A stretch of DNA of 64,000 bases, taken from assembly GCA_022749755.1 (NCBI GenBank), contig CM040446.1:730323-794322 (forward strand), given 5' to 3'. This document shows positions 1 to 13,002 of the stretch, piece by piece. Every line of letters starts with the position of its first letter. Position 1 is the first letter of the stretch. This stretch comes from Azadirachta indica. Lineage: Eukaryota > Streptophyta > Magnoliopsida > Sapindales > Meliaceae. The notes beneath the pieces were generated by a model. It was not told the DNA's origin. It saw only the letters and a list, made by a program, of their open reading frames with translations, and made no database searches. Made by a program: the position numbers and the translations under genes.

Positions 1-3000
1 GAAGAAGATAAAGGTAAAGTAATCACTCCAAATTAAAATTTCATGGAAGGATGTAGCAATAAATTGACTTGACTATTCGATCATTCACAAAATAAGATAT
101 TGATACGACTCTTATGAAATAATTTAGATTATTTCAGTACCTTTTTCTAGTTAGGAAGGAAATAAGCTTATTATCATTGAATACTTATATACATATATAT
201 ATATATTTTTTAATTGTTTATCTGTGTTGAACAATACTAATATTCAGTGGATCTATTTACACCATAAAATTTACTTTGACAATTTATTTGTTTATTTATG
301 TTGAATAATGTGAATGTGAATAAAATGAATATTGTTTAGTTGTTTAGTTGTGTTGATTCTGCCATACTTTTACAAGGTTTATTTCCCAAAAGAAATAAAA
401 AAAAAAAAAAAAAAAAGCCAACACCCTTGTTGTTGTCGCCCAACCTTTGTATTCACTTTGGGTAAACGTGGTAAGCATTGTATCTCCTAAGAAAAGGGGT
501 GAGGTTATTTGCCCCATAAATAGTACTTTGAATACTTGTATTGAAATAACATTTCATATTAGACAAACAATTAACCTTATGTGTGATATTAGCTAATTTA
601 ATAAAATTAATAAACCAACTATTATTATATCTTATACTGTATTATATGTTAAAATTTATGATTTTATTATTTAAGAAAATAAATAATGAATAAATAAATA
701 AATTTTTATTTTTCTTCTCTCCATCAACTATAGCAAATATAGAATAATGTTTGATAGAACTAAAATCGGGAAAACTCACATTTCACATGGCTCAAATGCT
801 TATTTCTTTTCTTCCTTTTTTTTTTTTTTTTTGAAAATTGAAGCTAAACAATTCTTTTATTACTCCTAATATTGTTATGTTTAATGGTGATTTGAAATTA
901 AGAGGGACACTTTTGATAACTTACAACTCAAGTTATATGTAAAGATTGTTAATATATGTAGAGACAAATATAAAAAAATAACTCTTAAAATTAATCAGTG
1001 CAAATTCAATTTTACAGTTTGTGTACTTAAGTCACACAAACACAACCAAATAACAAGTTTTTTAAAGATTTAGAGAAATGAGTGAACTAACAATTTCAAA
1101 TTGAATAAGATAAAGGCAAAGTGATCAATCCAAAAATTGAATTCTCATTGAGCATCTGGCAATAAATTAAGTTCATTATTCAATCATTCACAAAAAAACA
1201 CACATTAATAGAATAAATAATGTTTAATTATCAGAACCATAAATTTTCAGAGAATAAAAATAACCAGTTGATATTAAACAAAATGAACAATTTATAGGCA
1301 ATTATTTAATTTATTTTAATATAGTAATATAAAATTAAGAAAGACAAAAAGGAACTCCAAAATATTTTTTTTTTCACTATTTTGGTTCCTCGTTTACCCA
1401 AAAAACAAAAAAGTTTTTCTGCAAAATTGATAAGAAATATAAAATTTTAAAATTCTTTAATATATTTTCTGTACTATTTTTGGTCAATTTTATTAAGAAT
1501 TGGAGCTATAATTTATGAAAATGTTTAATTATTTTAAACTAATACTTATTTATAAATTAAAATGATTCAAAATAAGTAATGAAAATATTTATTTTTTTAT
1601 TTTTATAAATTAGTGAAAAAATTTGGAGAACATGTATAAATCAAATTTGATATTTTATTCTAACATAATTATTATAAGTTGTAATATTAAATAAATTGTA
1701 TCCACGAAAGTCATGATTATTTTCAGTTATTTAATTTTTATTAAATATTAGAAATCCATTGTTTATTTTTAGTAATTTTTTGTCAAAATAAGTGAATTGG
1801 TAATTTGATGTACAAAAAATTTCTTTGTATGATTATTATTGTTGAGAAGAAATGAATAACTGATTTATATTATAAGATTTGACCAAAATTGAGAATTGTG
1901 GGTAATTGATGTTAATGAAAAATTGAGAATTATAGGGATTGATTTTTTTGAAAAACTTTAAATATCTATCTATTTAAACCAATAAATTTGGTATTTTTCT
2001 ATAAAATTTCTAGTGAGTTCAATACTACTAATTTCTTATAAAATTATTGTTTAAATTATTCTAAAGCATGAGTTTAAAACGGTACATCTATCCCAACCTT
2101 CTTAAGAATGACGGCATTTGTAATTTTTCCAAATTTTAGGGTCGATGATAAATTATTCTAAAATATCTTTATATAACTTCTATTAAGATCATGTTTTTAT
2201 TTTTAAAAAAAGACTTAAATTGGCAATCGGCTAACAAATGTGATTGTTCTTTCTGGTTCTTTTCTTAATTTCTAGTAAAAAATTTGCCTTTAGATAATCA
2301 AATTAAATTACTAAAGTAGGGCTTACTACTTGTGTAGTCAAGTCACACAAACAAAAGTAAAAACCAAGTTATGTAAAGTTTTAAAACAAAGGTAAATGTA
2401 AATATATAATTCATGGTTTAATTTTACAGTCTCAATAGCAAAATCACAAACACAAGTAAATAATAAGGCATGAAAAGATTTAGAGAAAAAGTTGAAGTAA
2501 TCATTTTATAATGAACAAGATAAAGGTAAAGTAATCACTCCAAATTAAATTTTCATTGAAGCATTTTGAAATAAATTAATTTGACTATTTAATAAATCAC
2601 AAAACATGATAATGATAAGATTCTCCTTTTGAATAATTCACTATCTTTTACTAATTAGGAAGGAAAGAAGCTTCCTTACCTAGTTAGGAAGAAAAGAAGC
2701 TTATTATTGTTGAATAATTATTTATATAAGATTTACTTTGAATACTCATATTTCAATTAAAAAATGTATTACAAAAATACCAATTCTGTAATGTATTATA
2801 TATATTAAGGAAATTTATTTTTTTATAAGGAAAATTACTTTTTAATGCCTATTTCTGCATAATAAATAGTAACATGCGAAATTTTATAATTACTACATGA
2901 TTTTAGATCCCAAATCTATCCATAGGCTATAAAAAAACTATAATATCATGGATTTAAAACTTCAGACATTTATAGAAAACATTATATTACATAAAAATGT

Positions 3001-5991
3001 ACAACTTTCCTTCCTTAAAGATTAATATTTTTATTTTTAATTAATTTTAAATTTTTTATTTTAAAAAGAAAAAGTATATCACATAGAAAATTGGCAGTTT
3101 GACTATGACTTTTACGAATAATATGACATAAAATTAAACAAAATAAAATAATTATGTATACGTATATAATTTAATTATTTATTTGTATTGAATAATATGA
3201 ATATTAGTGGATCTATTTGCACCTTAAAATTTACTTGAATGCTCGTACTTTTAAAAAAAATTCTATCACAAAAATATCATTGCGTAATTTATCATATTAA
3301 AGACAATTAATTTTTTGCACCTATTTCTCCACAGTAAATAATAATATGCAAATTCTATCACTATTACGTGATTTTAAATCCTAAGATCTGTCCATACGTT
3401 ATAGAAAACTGTAATATCACGAATTAAAATAATTTTAAATGCCTACAAAACATTATATACTTAATTTTTTATTTTAATTAATTTTATAATTTTTATTTTG
3501 AAAATAAAAATTATTGGCGTTTGACGAATAGTTTTATTAGTGAATAGAAAAAGTTAAGATAAATAATAAAAATATTTTAATTAAGGTCATTTAGATGCAT
3601 ATAAAGGTATATAGGATAAATTTTAATTTTTAAGTTTTTTGTTAAGTGGTTGAGGAGTAAAAGAGTACTCAAAATAGATTTTAGCGTGCAAATAGTTAAA
3701 CCAACTAATCATAAAGGTTTATTTATAAAATTGGTAGATTGACTATGAAATTCAGTAATAACATAACCAATAATTTTTTATTTAATAGAAAAATTAATTT
3801 GTACGATTATCATGGCTGGAAATATGTGAGCAACATATTTATATGATAAGATTTGATGAGAATTGAGAATTGTGCATACTTTATGTTAATGAGAAACTAA
3901 TAATTGTAGGAACTTATTTTTCTTAAATACATTTTTTTAATCTTAAAAAAAAATTTGGCGGCAAGTAACCTAACCCACAAAACACGAAACTTTTACCTCT
4001 TAAAAGATGGGTTGAAAGCATTAGGCATACTCCAAACCACTTCAGCTACGCCCAAACGGCATGTTTCTTAAATATTTTAAATATGTATTTGGACCAATAA
4101 ATTTGATGTATTTATAAAATTTGTATTGCGTCCAGTGCTATTAAATTACTATAAAATTATTTTTTCAAGTATCCTAAACTAATTAATGATCTTAAAAATT
4201 TGTAAAATCCAAACTTTTATTTTATAAAGAGAAAAGGGATCAAATAGCGGAAGGTAGGAACAGGGAATCTTGGTCCAAAGCAGGACAAAAAACTAAAGAC
4301 TGGCATCCGTGAACTATTGCCATCTCTACTAGTATAATATGAATAATAGAGATTAATTTTAAAATTAGAAAAACTACATCCCGAATTTTTATTCTACTAA
4401 AGTTCTGGAACAAAAATATCAATATCATACCTAATCAAACTAACGGAAGTTTGATTTTCACTAGGTCAATGGATGTCTATCTATTTCTTCAAGCACAAAA
4501 ATGTATATATCCACATCCTCAAAATTTGGGATTTCTGCATTTTTTGTAAAATCTCACGGGTATATGTTAATTTCTCTTAGAATATCTTTATGTAACTTCT
4601 ACAATAATAAGCATTTAGTTAAAAAAAAAAGGCAAACAAATTAACATCATATTCTGATTATTAAAAAGCAGACTTAAATTAGCAAATCAACTAATAGATA
4701 TCATTCTTCTTTTTCGTTGGATTCTTTCCTTAATTTCAAATAGATAAGATTGCTTTTATCCAAATTAAGATACTAAAAATAATTCTTATAGCTTGTGTCT
4801 ACTCAAGTCACATGGAAAGTTAAAGAACAAGGCATGTGAAGTTTTGGATTAAAGGGTAAAGTATATAATTAAATTAAAAGTTGATAATTGAATTTTACAA
4901 TTTGTGTAGTCCTGTTATGCAAACACAAGCAGAGAACAAATCAGGCAAAGATTTAGAAAAAGGGTGAAGTAAACATTTCAGATTGAACAAGATAAAGGTG
5001 AAGTAATCACTCCAAATTGCATTTTCATTGAAGGACGTTGACATAAATGGAGTTGATTATTCGATCATTTCAAAAAATAAGATATTGATGAGATTCCCTT
5101 TTGAAATAATTTAGATTATTTGATTGCCTTTTCTTAGTTAGGAAGGAAAAGAAGCTTATTGTTATTGCATAATTATACATACATACATATAATTCAATTA
5201 CTCATTTGTAGTGAATAATATGGATATTGAGTGTTAATAAATTTTCTCTAAGCCTTTTGTGAAGAGGCTATAACAAAAAAAATTTATGAATATTGAGTAG
5301 ATCTATTTGCACCACAAAATTTAATTTAAATACTTGTACTTTTAAAAACTATTTATTAGAAAAATATTGATTGTGTCATTTATTATATAAGCACAGTTAA
5401 TATTTTTTTTTACACCCATTCTTCCACAATAAAATAAATATTTAAATTCTATAGCTATTACATGACTTTAGATCCTAAGACCTGTCCATAAGTTATGGAA
5501 AATTATAATATCATTAATTAAAAATTTTTTTAAACGTCTATAGAAAACTATATACTACATAACAATATAGAACTTTTTCTTTATTAAATATTATTAATTT
5601 TTTATTTTTAATTAATTTTTAAAATTCTATGTAAAAAATAAAAACTACTAGTGTTTGATGAATATCTTTATTAGCGAACAGAAAAAATTAAGATACATAA
5701 TAAAAATAATATAATTAAGGTCTTTTAGACACTTACAAAGATATATAGAGTAAATCTTAATTCTTGAATATTTTTTAAATGGTTCAACTAAAGGAGTATT
5801 CAAAATAGATTTTAGGGTGCAAATAAATCAAATTATCCTAAATGTTTTATTTGTAAAGTTGGCAGCTTGGCTATTTAGTAATAACATAAAATAAAATAAA
5901 ATAACTTTTGATTTAATAGAATAAAATTATCTTTATCTTAATCTGTCTAATATTAAAAAGAAGAATATGTATCCCCGTTGTCGTATAAAAG
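1..5991 (-). repeat. Left arm of a large inverted duplication
   Basis: Read in reverse complement from 5,991 down to 1, this stretch is colinear with the right-hand DNA: 5,991 to about 5,000 matches 8,280-9,425; about 4,900 to 3,560 matches about 13,660-14,880; 3,560 to 2,000 matches about 14,880-16,477; and 1,990 to 1 matches 25,264-27,520. Matching landmarks, in order, are a TATA region, a TTTTA/TTATG pentanucleotide tract, a shared motif ACTAGTAGAGATGGCA, and a block resembling a frequent plant repeat near 4,020 and 14,450. By eye identity is roughly 80-90 per cent, so this is an old duplication and not an assembly echo. The repeat subunits inside it (conserved word CCTTCCTAACTAGGAAAAGG) recur many times in the window. 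I see no gene in it; its short reading frames are chance. The arm ends at the assembly gap. Confidence 0.8.
5984..5990 (+). promoter_or_regulatory. TATA box of a gene copy that runs into the gap
   Basis: TATAAAA on the plus strand, preceded by sequence that matches, in reverse complement, the DNA upstream of the synthase TATA box at 8,280-8,286. The assembly gap starts two bases later. In the intact copy the start codon lies about 116 bases after the box, so transcription start and coding sequence of this copy would fall in the gap. That the box belongs to a hidden gene is inference; its sequence and flank homology are visible. Confidence 0.6.
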
Positions 5992-6091
5992 NNNNNNNNN
6001 NNNNNNNNNNNNNNNNNNNNNNNNNNNNNNNNNNNNNNNNNNNNNNNNNNNNNNNNNNNNNNNNNNNNNNNNNNNNNNNNNNNNNNNNNNN
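5992..6091. other. Assembly gap of exactly 100 N
   Basis: One hundred consecutive N. That length is the usual placeholder for a gap of unknown size, so the true distance may be kilobases. It sits at the symmetry centre of the inverted duplication. The left side ends in a promoter and the right side begins at the 3' flank of the minus-strand synthase gene. Confidence 0.97.
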
Positions 6092-6175
6092 ATTTTATTC
6101 GGAATATATCAAACTTTGAGACAAACAGTGGAGTTGATCAAAGAGAAGATTGATACAACACACAGATAAGTAATT
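6092..6175 (-). other. 3' flank / 3' UTR of synthase copy 1
   Basis: About 84 bases after the stop codon, nearly identical to 58,911-58,994 beyond copy 2. It adjoins the gap, so the polyadenylation region may be incomplete. No clear AATAAA signal is seen in this strip. Confidence 0.5.
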
Positions 6176-8164
6176 TCAAAAAGCAGTATAGACAAAAGCA
6201 CAAAGTTCATCGTCATCGTCATCATCTTCATCATCGTCTTTAACTTCATCATTGTCCTTATCTTCGTCATCTTCCTCAACTGGAGCTGGTACCGTGTCTT
6301 CAACCTCTTTCACCAACTTTTTATACAGTGGAGTTGATAAATATCGCTCCCCATAGCTTGAATGTATGGTCTGATCATCACAATCATTCAAACCCAATGT
6401 AAGTAATTAATTAAATTACAATACGAATTGCTTTAAATTCTTAAAGAAATAATTAATGTAATTACCACAATAAGTTTGCCTTTGTTCTCTGGCATTCGGG
6501 CAAGTTTTAGGGCTGCAACTGTGTTGGCACCTGATACGATTCCAACCTAGACGAACAAGAAGATCAGATCTGCAGGCGAATGTCAGAAAATTAACATAAA
6601 CAATTATCATTAAATTACCATAAGTCCCTCCACATGTGCCAATCGCCTGGCCATAATTAGTGCTTCTTCAGTGGTAACCTGGGAAATAGTTAATATAAAT
6701 GTAGGATTTCAACTCATCAACTGAAACTTAGAGAAACAATTAATTATCACAAAATTAATCTCTTCGTTCAGCAATTAATACTAATTTAGGTACCTCAATA
6801 ACTTTTTCCATCAAACCCTCGGGCACTAATTTTGATTTCATTCCAGCCCCAATGCCAATAATGCCATGAGGACCTATAATTTAAGTTATTTGAAATTATA
6901 TACGTCATCAGTTTCTCCAGCAGAATTAATATATACATTTATATAAGACAACTCAAAATAATCAAATACAATATTAATCACCTGGTTTTCCCCCATTATA
7001 TACGTTACTTTCAGTCGGTTCCACTCCATATATCTACAATATTAAACAGTAAAAAAAATTATAAAATAGAAGAATTCTAAGAAAATTTATAATTGTGTTA
7101 AGAATGATCGGTTAATTAAGTAATTAATTACTTTGATCTTGGGATTTCTCTGTTTAAGGCATTGGGCAACACCGGCTAGAGTTCCTCCTGTACCAATTCC
7201 CATCACAAAAATGTCTACTTTTCCTTGAGTAGCATCCCAGATTTCAGGACCCGTAGTCATCACATGTGCCTAATTAATAACAATTTCAGAAGATTAAGAT
7301 AATTAATTTAACAATAATTAATTAAACTCTTGAATCTATTAAATTAATACTTTGTTGGGTACGATACCTCAGTATTGGCAGGATTTTCAAAAGGCTTGAG
7401 CATGTAAGAATTTGGTGTTGACTTATAGAGCTTTTCAGCGACCTTAATAGCTCCACTCACTCCTTTCTCGGGATCAGTAAGCACTACGTCAGCTCCAAAT
7501 GCTTTCATAGCAACTCCTCTTTCGGTGCCTGTACTTTTAGGCATTGTTGCAATTACCTTGTAACCTTTCAGCGCTCCCATAAACGCCAGGCTTATTCCAA
7601 AGTTTCCTGACGTTGGCTCTATTATCGTCGTCTAGTAATGCAATGCAACATAAGTTAGTTTGCTAATAATTAACCATTTCTGAGTACTAAAAGTCAGCTA
7701 ATTACCTCTCCAGGAGTAATTTCGCCTCTTCTTTCTGCATCTTTGATCATGAACAACGCTGCCCTGGTTGGTGGAAAAATATAAGATAAGGAGATAAAAT
7801 TGATTTCATTAGTGTTTGATGGAATAGATGTCAACAATTAAGAAGTGGAAAATTAAGAGAAAGAGAGACCTGTCTTTGTTGCTAGCAGTGGGAAGGAACA
7901 TCTCTTGCTTGGCAACAACAGTTGCTACACATCCTCGAGTGACTTTGTTAAGTTTTACAAGGGGAGTTGCTGTAATGAGCTGACCGTCATGAAAACAGAA
8001 AACGTTATTATCTTATCAATTTAAAATAGAAGTATAATATTAATATGCATGAATGCATGACAAAAGAATTGAATTATAGATGAGGGATCAGTAATTACCT
8101 TAGAAGCATCTTTCTTGACCTTGTACTTATAGAAAGGTACTGGTTTTTGTTGCTCGGTCGCCAT
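6176..8164 (-). CDS. Beta-substituted alanine synthase (cysteine synthase/cyanoalanine synthase family), copy 1, intact
   Basis: Ten exons, all introns GT-AG: 8164-8099, 7979-7870, 7763-7706, 7631-7368, 7269-7132, 7033-6982, 6873-6794, 6678-6619, 6546-6466, 6370-6176; 1,104 nt, 367 residues. The start gives MATEQQKP; no transit peptide is visible, so it is probably cytosolic. PLP-enzyme fold-type II landmarks are present: the Schiff-base lysine in SNKDR (K57), asparagine loop TSGNFG (85-90), phosphate loop GTGGT (192-196), IYGVEP (213-218), GIVSGA (278-283) and SYGERYLS (308-315). The family makes cysteine, cyanoalanine or other beta-substituted alanines from O-acetylserine or cysteine. Odd points: TSGNTG is changed to TSGNFG; the usual glutamine pair before FENPAN is LKPF (K157, P158); the IGKTP motif is ITATP; the usual lysine after GGKPGPH is glycine (G233). 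The C-terminal tail (335-358) has 20 Asp/Glu of 24 residues, which usual 320-330-residue members lack. The family call is firm; the substrate is unknown. Confidence 0.9.
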
Positions 8165-8279
8165 TAATGGAGGATTGGATTGGTGTTGGGATATATTCAA
8201 ACACCACTGATTCTTTCAGTTTTAGTTTCGGGGGCTACAATGAATACACTTACAAAGAGTTAACAAGCAAGCACTCTCC

Positions 8280-8286
8280 TTTTATA
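8280..8286 (-). promoter_or_regulatory. TATA box of synthase copy 1
   Basis: Minus-strand TATAAAA within CTATAAAAGGAGAG, about 116 bases before the ATG at 8,164, a normal spacing for a plant TATA box plus 5' leader. The same box lies at the same distance in copy 2 (61,109-61,115), and a close match occurs at 5,984-5,990. Confidence 0.75.
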
Positions 8287-8367
8287 GCGGTATCGGGGAT
8301 CCATATTCTTCTTTTTAATATTACACAAATTAAGATAAATATAATTTTATTATATTAAATAAAAAAT

Positions 8368-8407
8368 TATTTTATTTTATTTTATGTTATGTTTTGTTAT
8401 GTTATTA
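8368..8407. repeat. Promoter pentanucleotide tract (TTTTA/TTATG)
   Basis: Short run of TTTTA units passing into TTATG units, about 85-120 bases upstream of the TATA box of copy 1. The tract is clearly longer upstream of copy 2 (61,189-61,258) and short in the left arm (about 5,878-5,905). Confidence 0.8.
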
Positions 8408-9426
8408 CTGAATAGCCAAGCTACCAACTTTACAAATAAAATATTTATGATAAGTTGATTTATTTGCACCCCAAAATCTATTTTGAATACTGTTTTAGTT
8501 GAACCATTTAAAAATATTTGAGAATTAAGATTTACTCTATATACCTTTATAAGTGTCTAAAAGACCTTAATTATATTATTTTTATTATGTATCTTAATTT
8601 TACTGTTTGCTAATAAAGATATTCATCAAACACTAATACTTTTTATTTTTTAAATAAAATTTTAAAATTAATTAAAATAAAAAAATTAATAATATTTAAT
8701 AAAGAAAAAGTTTTATATTTTTTGTATATAGTTTTCTACAGAAGTTTAAAAAAAATTAATTCATGATATCACAATTTTCTACAATTTATGGATAGATCTT
8801 AGGATCTAGAATCATGTAATAGCTATAGAATTTAAATAATTATTTTATTGTGGAGGAAGGGGTGTAAAAAAAAATTTTAATTGTGCTTATATAATAAGCT
8901 ACGAAATCAATATTTTTGTAATAAATATTTTTTAAAAATATGAGTGTTCAAATTAAATTTTATGGTGCAAATACATCTACTCAATATTCATAATTTTTTT
9001 ATAGTCTCTTCACAAAGGCTTAGAGAATTTCTCAACACTCAATATTCATATTATTCAATACACACAAAATAATTGAATTATATGTATGTATATATAATTA
9101 TGCAATAACAATAAGCTTCTTTCCTTCCTAACTAAGAAAAGGCAATCAAATAATCTAAATTATTTCAAAAGAGAATCTTATCAATATCTTATTTTTTGAA
9201 ATGATTGAATAATCAACTCCATTTATTGCAACGTCCTTCAATGAAAATGCAATGTGGAGTGATTACTTCACCTTTTATCGTGTTCAATCTGAAATTTTAA
9301 CTTCACCCTTTTCTGTAAATCTTTACATGACTTGTTCTCTACTTGTGTTTCCATGACAGGACTACACAAATTGTAAAATTCAATCATCAATTTTTAATTT
9401 AAATGTATACTTTACTCTTTTATCTA

Positions 9427-12400
9427 AATACTTTACTCTATTTATGTAGCAAATAACCTCACCCCCTTTTTCTTAGGAGACGCAATGCTTACCACGTTTA
9501 CCCAAAGTGGATGGAAAGGTTCGGCGACAACAACAAGGGTGTTGTTTTCTTTTTCTTTTTTTCATTTTTTTGAAATAAGCCTTTTAAAAGTAATGCAGAA
9601 TCAACACATTAAACAAATAAACAATATTCATATTATTCAACACAAATAAACAAATAAATTGTCAAAGTAAATTTTATGGTGTAAATAGATCCACTCAATA
9701 TTAGTATTGTCCTACACAAATAAAGGATTAAACTATATCTAAATATGTATATATAAGTATTCAATAGTAATAAGCTTATTTCCTTCCTAACTAGGAAAAG
9801 GCAATAAAATAATTTAAATTATTTCAAAAGTCTTATCAATATCTTATTTTGTGAATCATCGAATAGTCAACTCAATTTATTGTCCTTCCATGAAATTTTA
9901 ATTTGGAGTGATTACTTTACCTTTATCTTCTCCAATCTGAAATGTTTACTTCACCCTTTTCTCTAAATCTTTGCACGGCTTGTTCTTTACTTCTCTTTGC
10001 ATGACATGACTACACAAACTGTAAAATTCAATTATCAATTAACAATTTAATTATATACTTTCCCTTTTGCTCCAAAACATCACATACCTTATTCTTTGCT
10101 TTCTATGTAACATGAGTACATAATTTTAGTCTTTTCATTTGGAAGTGTAACGGTAATATTGACAACTTGAAATTAAGGGAAGAATACAGTGAAAAAGAAG
10201 AATGATATATGTTAATTGATTTGCTAATTTAAGTTTGTTCTTTAAAAATCAAAAAATGATATTAATTTTTTTTATTCATCTTTTTTTTTTACTAAATGCT
10301 TATTTTAATAGAAGTTTTATAAAGATATTCCCACAGAAATTATTATATACCACTAAGATTTGGGAAAAGTGCAGAAACTCTAAATTTTGAAGAGGTGAAT
10401 ATATACCGTCTGAAATTTCAAGAATTAGATAAATATTCGTTGACCTAGTGAAATTCAAACTTCCATTAGTTTGATTAGATATACTATTAATATTTTAGTT
10501 CTAGAACTTGAGTGGAATAAAAATTTTGGATGTATTTTTTCTAATTTTAACAAATTAATCAATACTATATATACAATACTAGCAAGGGTAGTAATAGATC
10601 ACGAATCCCCATATTTAGTTCTTTTTCCTATTTCAACCAAGATTCCCCATTTCTCTTTACCCAAAAAAAAAATAGATTTTACAAATTTTAAGCTCATTAA
10701 TTTGTTTAGGATACTTGAAAAAAAATGATTTTACAATAATTTAATGGAATTGGAGTCGATACAAATTTTATAACAGTATAAATTTATTGGTCAAAATATG
10801 TATTTATAGTATTTAAAAAAAATAAGTTCCTACAAATTCTAGTTTCTCTTTAACATCAAATATCCACAATACTCAGTTCTCATAAAATCCTATAAATCAA
10901 ACTAGTTGTTCATATATTTCCAACAATAATAATCATACAAATTAATTTCTTCTATGTCAAATAACCAATTCTATACAATAATTGATGAAAGTAAAATAAT
11001 TGACAATAACCACTAATTTGATTGATCAATTTATCGAATATTATAATTTACAATAATTATGTCAGAATAAAATATCAAATTTGATTGATACAGGTTCCTT
11101 AACTTTTTTTCATTAGCTTATGAGATTAGAAAAATAAATAATTTGATTATTTATTTTGAATTATTTTAATTTGCACATAAATGTTAGTCACGAATATATA
11201 TATATATATGCGTATTAATAAATTATAACTCCAACTCTTAATAAATTGACCAAAAAAAAAATTAGAGAACATATATTAATGAATTTAAGAGGTTTATATT
11301 TCTTATAAATTTTGAAGAAAAAAACTATTTTCCTAATTTTTTTAGAATGAGAAAATGAAATATTGAAAAGAAAATAAGAAATCTAGGAGTTTTTTTTTAT
11401 TTTTTTTTGGCTTTGTTAAGCTTATATTACTTCATTAAAATAAAATAACTCATTGATTATAAATTGGTCATTTTATTTTATATCTCCCAATTTTTTCTTA
11501 TTCTATCAAATTTTATGATTATGATAATTAAAATTGATCTTTTTTTATAACTGAAAATTTCAAAAAATTCCCTTTCTTTTAAAAAAAAAATTGAACATAT
11601 GAGGAACTTAATTGATTACATTGAATTTTTTTTTTAATTTCATGATATTTTATTATGTAATCTTCGAAGAGTTTACATATGACTACATACTATAGAGAAA
11701 CAGGTGTATTAAATGAGAGTAAAGTATTATACAATGGATATTTTTACAATTTAAATATTCATAATAAATTTTATAGTGCAAATAAATGCAGTCGATATTA
11801 TATAATTCACTGTAGATAAATTATACATGTAAAATTAATCAATGATAATGAATACATAGGTCCTCCCTATCAATTAGCGAAGCTTCCCATTGATGTAGTA
11901 AGCTTCTTTCTTTCCGAATTCAGAAAAGATAGTGAAATAGTCTAAATTATTTCAAAGAGAATCTTATCAATGTTTTATATTGTGAATGATTGAATGATCT
12001 ACTTTATTGCAACATCATTCAGTGAAAATTCAATTTGGAATATGTAGTGCCTTATCTTGTTCAATATAAAATGTTTATTTCACCATTTTCTCTAAACCTT
12101 TACATGACTTATTATTTACTTGTGTTTGTATAATTTGACTACACAAACCATAAAATTCAATTATCAATAATTAAATTAATTATATACTTTACCTCTTGTT
12201 CTATACATAGCTTTTTCTTTACTTTTTTTTGTAAGACTTGACTACAAAAGCAGTAATTAAGCACTATTATGGTACTTTAATTTTGATGTCCAAAAGCAAT
12301 CTTATCTACTCGAAATTAAGGAAAGAATCTTGTGAAAAGGAAGAATGTCATCTGCTAGGTGATCTTTAATTTAGGCCTCCTTTTGAAAAATTTAAATATG

Positions 12401-12964
12401 ATGTTAATTTTTTTTTTTTTTAGTGAAAGCTTATTATAATAGAAGTTATATAAAGATATTTTAAAGGAAATTGACATATACTTGTAAAATTTGGGTGAGT
12501 TTTATAAAAATATCAAATTTATACTGGTCTTAATGCATAGTTAAAGTATTTAACAAAAAAATTTTCTACAATTGTCTCATTAACTTGAAGTATCTATATT
12601 TCTGAATTGTAAAAAAATCCTATAATATAAATCAATTGTTCATATCTGTCCAACAATAATAATTGTAGAAATTAAATTTTTCATAGGTACAATTACCAAT
12701 TCGCTTTTATTAATGTAAATATCCCTAACATTTTAAAAAATTTTACTTTGGTTCCCGTTATATTAGCTACCTTTTATTGTTAGTTGTGACTCGTGTCTAG
12801 CTCGTCTTGGACCTAAATTTGCCTCAATATTGTTTGTCTAATATAATATTTTATTTCAATATGAGTATTCGGAGTAGTATTTATGCAGCAAATAACCTCA
12901 CTACTTTTCTTAGGAGATGCAGTCTTATATGGCGTTTGGCCAAAGCGAATAGAAAGGTTGGGCG

Positions 12965-13002
<38 letters not shown>

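Noticed and set aside
6109..6397. Alternative frames over the acidic tail (Met/Lys/Thr-rich)
   Set aside because: Shadow of the GAT/GAC-rich last exon of the synthase, and likewise at 58,928-59,216.
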